Source: JAJFUI01 sp039679885 (GTDB lineage Bacteria > Planctomycetota > Planctomycetia > Pirellulales > Thermoguttaceae). Taken from it: DNA of 6,393 nucleotides. The stretch is from assembly GCA_039679885.1 (NCBI GenBank), contig JBDKUC010000073.1, positions 1 to 6,393 of the forward strand. The letters run 5' to 3'. A model generated the notes under the pieces. The model made no database searches, was not told where the DNA came from, and worked only from the letters and a program-made list of their open reading frames with translations. Positions 1 to 4,998 of this stretch are shown here, in pieces (positions within the stretch are counted from its first letter, which is position 1; each line of letters opens with the position of its first letter). A program made the position numbers and the translations under genes.

Positions 1-2469
1 AGCGATTCCCAAGGCAAGTTCGTCGCGGCGGGCACAGTGCTGAGCTTCAACCCGAGCGACCTCGTGGCTCCGACCGTCACGGTCGCCTTGGCCACCGGCC
101 AGGCCGCCACGACCAAAACCGGGCCGATTCATTTCACGGTCCAGTTCAGCGAGGCGGTCACCGACTTCACGGATACCAGCGTCACGATCGGCGGCACGGC
201 AGCGGGCACGATCGTCGCCACGGTCACGCCGAGCGGCGACGATGGCGTCACTTACGACGTCGCCGTCAGCGGCATTGCGACCGACGGCACGGTTATCCTT
301 ACCGTGGCGGCCAACAAAGTCCACGACGCGGTCGGCAATGGAAACGAGGCTTCGACGGGCACGCACAACACGGTCACCTACGACACCACGGCGCCGACGG
401 TGACCATCGGCCGCGCGTCGGATCAGGCCGTGCTCAGCAACGCCTCCGAACTCAAGTTCGTCGTCACCTTTAGCGAGTCGGTGTCGGGCTTCACCGCGGA
501 GGACGTCACGCTCGCCGGAACGGCGACAGGCGCCCACGTCGAATCGGTGACCGGCTCCGGCAGCCAATATACGGTCATCGTCAGCGGCATGACGGCCGAC
601 GGCACCGTGATCGTCAGCGTCGGCGCGGGCGTCGCTCAGGACGCGGCCGGCAACCTGAACACCGCCTCAAGCAACACGGACGGCGGCAACATTGTCAGCT
701 ACGACCACACGTCGCCGACCGTGACGATCAACCAGGCCACGACGCAAGTCGATCCGACCGGCTCCTCGACTGTCCACTTCACCGTCGTCTTCGACGAGAT
801 TGTCGGCGATTTCACGGCCGACGATCTGATCTTCGGCGGCACGGCAAAGGGCAAGCTGACCGCCACCGTCACGAAGACCGACGGTATGGGAAAGACCTAT
901 GACGTGGCCGTGGTCGGCATGACGACCAGCGGCACGGTGACCGCCACGATCGCGGCCGCCAAGGCCCACGATACGGCCGGCAACGCCAACGTGGCCTCGA
1001 CCAGCACGGACAACACGGTCCAGTTCGTTCTTTCCCAGAAGCCCACGTTCGCCATGACCGTGCCGGTCTCTGGAAGCTACCATACCGGCGAGAAGGTGGT
1101 TCTCGCCTGGAAGACGACCAACGCCATTGCCAACACGTCGATCAGCCTCTGCTACGACCAGGACTCCAAGTGGTTCAACGGCAACGAGCACTGGATCGAA
1201 ATCGACCAGGTGGCCGCGTCCAGCGGTTACGGCACCTATGAGTGGACGATCCCCTCGAATCTGGCCGCGGGCACGTATTACATCGCCGGCTATCTCTACT
1301 CCGCCGGGCCTCTTTACTCGCACCTGACCCAGGCGATCACGATCCTCGGCGCGGCCCAACCCTCGTTTGCCGTCACCGCGCCAACCTCGATGACCTACTC
1401 GGCCGGCCAGACGGCCACGATCGCCTGGAAGGGGCAGAACATCCCGTCCGGCGCCGTCGTCAGCTTCTGCTACGACCCAGACAACCGATGGAACGGCAAC
1501 GAGACGTGGATCAAGGTCGATCAGGCGGCCACGACCGACGCCAACGGCTTTGGCGCCTACCAGTGGAACACCGCCGGTCTGAAGGCGGGCACGTACTATG
1601 TCGGCGGCTATCTCTGGGCCAATGGAAAACCGGTCTATTCGCACCTGACCCAGTCCATCACCGTGAAGGCGGGGGGCCAGGCGACGTTCCGAATCACCGA
1701 GCCGGTCTCGGGCAAGTACAACCTGGGCGCGACCGTGCCAATCGTTTTCAACGCCCAGAACGTTCCGACCGGCGCGAAAGTGAGCCTCTGCGTCGACTCC
1801 GATGCCCGGTGGAACGGCAACGAGAAATGGATCGAGGTCGATCAGGTCTCCGCCGCCGAGGGCTACTCGACGTATCAGTGGGACACGGCCGGCATGAAGG
1901 CGGGCACCTACTACGTCGCCGGCTACCTTTGGACTGGAACCTCGCCGATCTATTCGCACCAGACGGGATCCATCTCGCTGAACGCGGCCCTGACGCTCGA
2001 CGCCACCGGGACGACCTCGCCAGAGACGCTCATGGCCGCCGACGTGCTGCAGACGCAGAGCGAGTTGGCCCCGATCGTCCAGGAGGCGATGCAACGGTGG
2101 TCGGCCCTTGCCGGCAGCGAGGCTTTGGCGGGCGTCTCGGTGCAAATCGCCGATCTGCCTGGCAACCTCTTGGCCGAGACGGATGGCCGCACGGTGCGAA
2201 TCGACCGCGACGCCGCCGGCGACGGATGGTTCATCGATCCGACGCCCAACGATGACGCCGAGTTCACACAGACTGCCACCGGCTCGCTCACGGCAAGACA
2301 AGGCACGGCCGCGCAGAACCGCGTCGACCTGCTCACTGCCGTAATGCACGAACTGGGACACGTGCTGGGCTATGGCCACGACAGCGCGGATGACCTGATG
2401 AACGCCTCGCTGTCGGCGGGCGTGCGACGGACGGCCGTCGATCAGGCCTTGGCCGCCCTCTACGAGTAA
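1..2469 (+). CDS. Modular secreted-type protein with Ig-like repeats and a C-terminal matrixin-like metalloprotease domain (5' partial)
   Basis: The reading frame is open from base 1, so the gene begins upstream of the window. The GTG at 37 has no ribosome binding site and sits inside a repeat-type protein, so it is not the likely start. The visible part is 822 residues: three Ig-like repeats (about residues 23-346), three copies of a second beta-rich module (347-660), then a C-terminal domain of about 160 residues. That domain has the motif HELGHVLGYGHD (2347-2382), the full metzincin HExxHxxGxxHD, followed six residues after the third His by a Met (2398) that fits the Met-turn. The preceding stretch, with GDGWFIDPTPNDDAEF, resembles a short C-terminal domain I recall from large planctomycete surface proteins. 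Known for the family: zinc-dependent peptidase fold, usually exported. Inferred: an extracellular or cell-surface protein using the repeats as a stalk or binding array. The substrate is unknown, and the signal peptide, if any, lies outside the window. Confidence 0.85.
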   Translation, partial: SDSQGKFVAAGTVLSFNPSDLVAPTVTVALATGQAATTKTGPIHFTVQFSEAVTDFTDTSVTIGGTAAGTIVATVTPSGDDGVTYDVAVSGIATDGTVILTVAANKVHDAVGNGNEASTGTHNTVTYDTTAPTVTIGRASDQAVLSNASELKFVVTFSESVSGFTAEDVTLAGTATGAHVESVTGSGSQYTVIVSGMTADGTVIVSVGAGVAQDAAGNLNTASSNTDGGNIVSYDHTSPTVTINQATTQVDPTGSSTVHFTVVFDEIVGDFTADDLIFGGTAKGKLTATVTKTDGMGKTYDVAVVGMTTSGTVTATIAAAKAHDTAGNANVASTSTDNTVQFVLSQKPTFAMTVPVSGSYHTGEKVVLAWKTTNAIANTSISLCYDQDSKWFNGNEHWIEIDQVAASSGYGTYEWTIPSNLAAGTYYIAGYLYSAGPLYSHLTQAITILGAAQPSFAVTAPTSMTYSAGQTATIAWKGQNIPSGAVVSFCYDPDNRWNGNETWIKVDQAATTDANGFGAYQWNTAGLKAGTYYVGGYLWANGKPVYSHLTQSITVKAGGQATFRITEPVSGKYNLGATVPIVFNAQNVPTGAKVSLCVDSDARWNGNEKWIEVDQVSAAEGYSTYQWDTAGMKAGTYYVAGYLWTGTSPIYSHQTGSISLNAALTLDATGTTSPETLMAADVLQTQSELAPIVQEAMQRWSALAGSEALAGVSVQIADLPGNLLAETDGRTVRIDRDAAGDGWFIDPTPNDDAEFTQTATGSLTARQGTAAQNRVDLLTAVMHELGHVLGYGHDSADDLMNASLSAGVRRTAVDQALAALYE
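67..1038 (+). repeat. Three tandem Ig-like repeats (about 107-109 codons each)
   Basis: The units run about 67-390, 391-711 and 712-1038. Each opens with a (A/S)PTVTI/V strand, contains an F(S/D)E.V..FT..D(V/L) motif and a GTA.G turn, and closes with D.AGN.N.AS or a near variant (HDAVGNGNEAS, QDAAGNLNTAS, HDTAGNANVAS). This is the usual pattern of bacterial Ig-like or cadherin-like repeats found in adhesins and large surface proteins. More copies probably lie upstream of the window. The copies are clearly diverged, so they are old duplications rather than a recent expansion. Confidence 0.8.
1039..1980 (+). repeat. Three tandem copies of a W/Y-rich module of about 100-107 codons
   Basis: The units run about 1039-1359, 1360-1680 and 1681-1980. 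Each begins with a (T/S)F.(M/V/I)T.P(V/T)S strand and carries a (L/F)C.D.D..W.NGNE.WI..DQ segment. Each then has a Y.W segment, AGTYY(I/V).GYL(Y/W), and closes with YSH.T.(A/S)I(T/S). The strongly conserved aromatic and acidic positions, NGNE and YSH in all three copies, suggest a small beta-sandwich with a conserved surface, such as a ligand or carbohydrate contact. I do not recognise a named domain, and the binding role is inference only. Each copy has one Cys at the same place, so disulfides within a module are unlikely. Confidence 0.75.
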
Positions 2470-2471
2470 AC

Positions 2472-2533
2472 GTACTCATCACGCTCCGCGTGATGCCCAC
2501 TGCAAAGTACTCATCACGCTCCGCGTGATGCCC
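2472..2533. repeat. Two identical 27-bp palindrome-containing repeats
   Basis: Copies at 2472-2498 and 2507-2533 are identical over 27 bp and separated by 8 bp. Each contains a perfect 7-bp inverted repeat, CATCACG and CGTGATG, around a CTCCG loop (2477-2495 and 2512-2530). The first copy starts three bases after the stop codon of the protease gene. It looks like a dispersed REP-like intergenic element present here as a pair. I recall similar small palindromes between genes of planctomycetes, but that needs a genome search. An 11-bp core, CACGCTCCGCG, recurs at 6275-6285. Confidence 0.8.
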
Positions 2534-2537
2534 TTTT
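2512..2537 (+). terminator. Candidate terminator for the protease gene
   Basis: The second palindrome (7-bp stem, 5-nt loop) is followed by CCC and then TTTT at 2534-2537. It is the only hairpin with a following T-run between the two convergent genes. The T-run is short and starts three bases after the stem, so intrinsic termination would be weak. The hairpins could also protect or end the transcript of the converging KAS gene. The same structure is equally well explained as part of the repeat element. Confidence 0.35.
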
Positions 2538-2570
2538 AGAAGCCCGGCCATTATTGCCGCGTCGCGGGCT

Positions 2571-2590
2571 GGGCGTCATGTCCACGCTTG
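2571..2590. repeat. Degenerate copy of the palindromic repeat at the window end
   Basis: The 20 bases here match 6362-6382 with one substitution and one missing base; the shared core is CATGTC(C)CACGCTTG. The right half of the palindrome is lost here: the sequence continues as AGCACC instead of CGTGGGCATG. It ends nine bases before the stop codon of the KAS gene, so it appears to be a decayed intergenic element in that gene's 3' flank. Confidence 0.5.
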
Positions 2591-2598
2591 AGCACCGC

Positions 2599-3726
2599 TC
2601 ACGCCGCTTCGAGCGACGCATCCGAATCGGTCGCGCCGGCCGGCTTGTCTTCGGAGGCTCCGTCCGTCGGATTGGCGGGCGAGACCGCATCGCCGTGCCG
2701 CTTCTCGGCGACTTGTAGTTGCTCGGCGGCCCAGGTCTCGGTCCAGGCGCAGCCGCCCCAGGAGAGCCCGACGCCGAACCCCATCATCATCGTCTGCTTG
2801 CCCGGCCGGAGGCGTCCGTCTTGCCGAAGGTCATGGATCAGAATCGGGATCGTCGAAGAGACCGTGTTGCCGTACATCCGCAGGGCCTCGGGCGTACGCT
2901 CGCGATCCAGGGTCAGGCACTCGCGAAGGTGGTCGAGCATGAAGACTGTGGCCTGATGAATCAGGTACATCTCGACGTCGTCCCGCTGCCAATTGGCCGA
3001 CGCCAACACCCGCTCAACCAGCGGAGGGGCGATGTCGATGCTGAACTTCACCAACTCCGGGCCATCCATGTAGAGGCTGCTCGGCCAGCGACGGCGTTTG
3101 CGCGATTGCAGGGCCGCCTCCTTGGGCCGGGCGCCGCCTTCGGCCACTAGCAGCATGTCGCCGCCGCTGCCGTCGGTGCCAAAGACGAACGAGCCCAACG
3201 ACGGCTGGTCCGAAGCCTCGATGAGCGTCGCAGCGGCCCCGTCGCCGAAGATCGTCCGTAGCGACCGGTCCGTCGGATCGATGAATTTCGTGTACGTCTC
3301 GGCGGTAATCAGCAACACCCGCCGGGCGGTCCCCGTCCGAATCAACCCGTTCGCCAGCGACAGGCCGTACACAAAGCCCGAACAGCCCAGATTGAAATCC
3401 AACGCGCCAATCGAGGTCCGCAGGCCCAGCCGATCCTGGATCAAGCAGGCAGTCGTCGGCAGCGGGTAGTCGGGCGTCTGGGTGCAGAACAACAAGAAGT
3501 CGATCGACTTGCGATCGATATTATGCTGAGCGAAGAGCTTTTCGGCCGCGGCAACCCCCAGATCGGAGGAGCATTCACCCGGCGCAGCGATGTGCCGCTC
3601 CTGGATCCCGGTCTTCGCGAAGACGAGGTCCATGTCCCACTTGGGGTACTGCGACTTGAGGTAGTCATTGCTTTCGACCTTTTCGGGCAAATGGATTGCC
3701 ACGGGGCCGATTGCGGCATACTTCAT
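2599..3726 (-). CDS. Beta-ketoacyl-ACP synthase III-like enzyme (FabH/KAS III family)
   Basis: Predicted 375-residue thiolase-fold enzyme that condenses an acyl-CoA or acyl-ACP with malonyl-ACP in the cytoplasm. The KAS III catalytic triad is complete: Cys115 in NLGCSGFVYG, His257 in LIHQAT and Asn287 in YGNTVSSTIP. FGDGAAATLI (about 160-169), LYMDGPELVKF (218-228) and the C-terminal GFGVGLSWGG (316-325) are also typical of FabH-like proteins. The core is of normal length, but about 40 residues rich in Ala, Asp, Glu, Ser and Pro follow it (336-375), probably disordered. I chose the ATG at 3726 because GGAGG (3736-3740) lies 9 nt upstream of it; two GTG codons just before it are closer to or too near that site. 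The E. coli fabH gene usually sits in a fab cluster, but none is seen here. This may be a stand-alone KAS III paralogue feeding a special acyl product. The specificity cannot be read from sequence. Confidence 0.9.
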   Translation of the reverse strand: MKYAAIGPVAIHLPEKVESNDYLKSQYPKWDMDLVFAKTGIQERHIAAPGECSSDLGVAAAEKLFAQHNIDRKSIDFLLFCTQTPDYPLPTTACLIQDRLGLRTSIGALDFNLGCSGFVYGLSLANGLIRTGTARRVLLITAETYTKFIDPTDRSLRTIFGDGAAATLIEASDQPSLGSFVFGTDGSGGDMLLVAEGGARPKEAALQSRKRRRWPSSLYMDGPELVKFSIDIAPPLVERVLASANWQRDDVEMYLIHQATVFMLDHLRECLTLDRERTPEALRMYGNTVSSTIPILIHDLRQDGRLRPGKQTMMMGFGVGLSWGGCAWTETWAAEQLQVAEKRHGDAVSPANPTDGASEDKPAGATDSDASLEAA

Positions 3727-3766
3727 CACCACACGCCTCCACGGGCCTCTCCGTGCGGAAAGGCAA

Positions 3767-3796
3767 AGGGTACCGAAACCCGCCCGGCAGTGTCAA
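3767..3796 (-). promoter_or_regulatory. Candidate sigma70-type promoter of the KAS gene
   Basis: On the minus strand a perfect TTGACA (3796-3791) is followed after 18 bp by TACCCT (3772-3767), which matches TATAAT at three of six positions. Transcription would start near 3760, about 35 bases before the chosen ATG. The -35 element is also the left arm of an inverted repeat TGTCAA-N6-TTGACA (3791-3808), so a regulator could bind over it. Planctomycete promoter rules are not well defined, so this is a pattern match only. Confidence 0.35.
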
Positions 3797-4056
3797 CCGT
3801 AATTGACAGGTAGAGAAACACAACTGAGTCCATCAAGCCAAGCGGCCCCTGTTCAGCGACTCGTGGCGGGCTCTGTGCGCTCGCCCCACCTGCCCAGCGA
3901 TCGGCCGGGATCGAGGCGATACCGGTCGGCCATTTTCCCTAAGATACCGGATCGATGCGCCGCTGGATAGCCCGGCCCGCAGCGAATGCCCCTCTGGTGG
4001 GTGGCGATTTTCATGATCGGCCGACTCGTTGCATTCCGCCGCTTTTCGCGCCGATA

Positions 4057-4085
4057 TTGATTGTAGGGGCACGCGATGAACTAAT
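4057..4085 (+). promoter_or_regulatory. Weak candidate promoter of the methyltransferase-like gene
   Basis: TTGATT (4057-4062) and ACTAAT (4080-4085) are separated by 17 bp and each matches the sigma70 consensus at four of six positions. Transcription would begin about 40 bases before the TTG start at 4134. The stretch is locally richer in A and T than its surroundings. A chance match is quite possible. Confidence 0.25.
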
Positions 4086-4122
4086 CGATACGGGGCAGTA
4101 CGCCCGGGACCGCGATATCGCC

Positions 4123-4136
4123 AGGAGGACCCGTTG
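4123..4136 (+). promoter_or_regulatory. Strong Shine-Dalgarno site that fixes a TTG start
   Basis: A perfect AGGAGG (4123-4128) lies 5 nt before TTG (4134-4136). No ATG or GTG in this frame sits at a sensible distance, and the conserved-looking part of the protein begins soon after, so the TTG is the best start. A strong ribosome site with a rare start codon may balance translation. Confidence 0.7.
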
Positions 4137-4703
4137 TCTATCTTCAGCCGTTTACGACTGGCGTATCACTGCTTTGTCTCACGGCCGGCAGCCGACCGCC
4201 CAATCTATGGGGCAATCCGCCGCGGCCGAGTGCAAAAGATCGTCGAGCTTGGCATCGGCGACGGTCAACGCGCGCTCGACATGATCGATCTGGCAAAACT
4301 GGCCTCGCCGGCGCAGGACATCCTGTACGTCGCCCTGGATCCGTTCGAGGGCGGCGTGGAAGCCAGTTCGCCGGCCGAGTCGCGCCCCGGCCTGACGCTC
4401 AAGGCGGCCCATCAGCTGTTCCGCTCCACCGGCGTCCGCGTGCAATTGCTGCCCGGCAACCCGGCCGACTCGCTGATGAGGATGGCCAACTCGCTTGGCA
4501 AGATCGACCTGCTGATCGTCCCGGCCGAACTGGTTTCCACCTCCTACGCCAGACTCTGGTTCTTTGTCCCGCGGATGCTGCATGCCGAGTCGCTGGTGTT
4601 CGCCGAGCAAGCGACCGAAGGCGGCGCCGCCACCGCGCGTCTGTTGCCTCACTCGGAAATCGAGTCGCTGGCCGCGGCCTCCGCCGTCCGACGCGCCGCC
4701 TAG
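4134..4703 (+). CDS. Small class I SAM-methyltransferase-like protein of unknown substrate
   Basis: The protein has 189 residues starting at TTG. KIVELGIGDGQRALDMI (about 35-51) fits motif I of Rossmann-fold methyltransferases (E.G.G.G). ILYVALDPF (63-71) fits the second strand ending in the acidic residue that holds the SAM ribose. VRVQLLPGNP (101-110), KIDLLIVPAEL (123-133) and ESLVFAEQ (152-159) fit later strands in order. It is shorter than most functional methyltransferases, and motif IV lacks the D/NPP(Y/F) of N-methyltransferases, so the acceptor cannot be guessed. I recall similar short proteins annotated as hypothetical in planctomycetes, but cannot verify this. There is no signal peptide or membrane span, so it is probably cytoplasmic. 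It is divergent from the KAS gene and 295 bp upstream of the Cfa-like gene, separated from it by a large hairpin, so an operon with Cfa is unlikely. It could also be a SAM-binding protein without enzyme activity. Confidence 0.75.
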   Translation: MSIFSRLRLAYHCFVSRPAADRPIYGAIRRGRVQKIVELGIGDGQRALDMIDLAKLASPAQDILYVALDPFEGGVEASSPAESRPGLTLKAAHQLFRSTGVRVQLLPGNPADSLMRMANSLGKIDLLIVPAELVSTSYARLWFFVPRMLHAESLVFAEQATEGGAATARLLPHSEIESLAAASAVRRAA

Positions 4704-4756
4704 CGACGGGCTTTGTCCTGCTCCCAGCCGCCTGGTCGGTGTAGGCGCAATGGCGA

Positions 4757-4815
4757 CGTAGGGCGGACTTCCCAGTCCGTCCAGTTCGTGGACGGACTGG
4801 GAAATCCGTCCTACG
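4757..4815. repeat. Long near-perfect inverted repeat (27-bp arms, 5-nt loop)
   Basis: The left arm at 4757-4783 pairs with the right arm at 4789-4815 around the loop GTTCG. Only two of 27 positions fail to match: one would be a G-U pair in RNA and one a C-A mismatch. The inner part CCCAGTCCGTCCA is perfectly mirrored. It begins 53 bp after the stop of the methyltransferase-like gene and would end or stabilise that transcript, though no T-run follows. Its form suits a dispersed REP-like or MITE-like element that forms a hairpin on either strand. Confidence 0.85.
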
Positions 4816-4910
4816 GTTTCTCGCCCCTAGGCGGCTATTTCGCCGCAAATGCCGCTTAAAGCGGAACTACGAACACCTTTTCCGTTCTCTTGGCGCGTGT
4901 CGCTCCACGC

Positions 4911-4945
4911 TTGTCTGGCACGCCGGTGGGCATAGAATACCGGCG
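4911..4945 (+). promoter_or_regulatory. Candidate Cfa-gene promoter with a dyad over the -10
   Basis: TTGTCT (4911-4916, four of six) and TAGAAT (4933-4938, five of six) are 16 bp apart, placing a start near 4945, about 54 bases before the ATG at 4999. A perfect 7-bp inverted repeat, CGCCGGT (4921-4927) and ACCGGCG (4939-4945), brackets the -10 with 11 bp between the arms. That is a good position for a repressor operator. The promoter and the operator are both pattern-based inferences. Confidence 0.45.
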
Positions 4946-4998
4946 ACTCACTGCTTGAGATCTGGGTTTGGCATTTCCTCGGCTCGGAGGTGTTTCCC

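Larger units (their letters stand above)
3733..4122. other. Divergent intergenic region of about 390 bp
   Basis: This gap lies between the divergent starts of the KAS gene and the methyltransferase-like gene. I see no convincing gene in it: short open frames here have no ribosome binding site or recognisable protein and run into the gene at 4134. It contains the candidate promoters listed separately, the TTGACA dyad near 3791-3808, and an 8-bp direct repeat GATACCGG at 3918-3925 and 3943-3950. Nothing else in the middle part stands out. Confidence 0.5.

Noticed and set aside
37..39. GTG at 37 as the start of the first gene
   Set aside because: The frame is open upstream to base 1, no ribosome binding site precedes it, and the protein type normally has an export signal and more repeats in front.
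1242..2255. Plus-strand frame of 337 codons overlapping the repeat modules
   Set aside because: It is very Arg- and Gly-rich, has no motifs and shows the repeat pattern only as an echo of the true frame.
667..2379. Long open frame of about 570 codons on the minus strand within the protease gene
   Set aside because: It is rich in Arg, Gly, Val and Asp with no recognisable domain, and it runs opposite a well-supported coding frame with clear repeats. GC-rich codon use opens the antisense frame.
2472..2533. CRISPR-like pair of repeats
   Set aside because: There are only two copies with an 8-bp spacer, far too short for a CRISPR spacer, and there are no cas genes. A palindromic element pair fits better.
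3833..4072. Minus-strand frame of 79 codons in the divergent gap
   Set aside because: It has no ribosome site or motif and an Arg/Ser-rich composition typical of chance frames in GC-rich DNA.
3955..4284. Plus-strand frame of 109 codons in the divergent gap
   Set aside because: It has no ribosome site, overlaps the better supported TTG-started gene in another frame, and has no recognisable features.
4852..4864. Short inverted repeat CCGCT-TAA-AGCGG as a terminator
   Set aside because: It has a 5-bp stem, a 3-nt loop and no T-run. It lies between the large hairpin and the Cfa promoter and could arise by chance.
4990..4992. GTG at 4990 as the Cfa-like start
   Set aside because: It overlaps the GGAGG itself, whereas the ATG at 4999 is at the normal distance.
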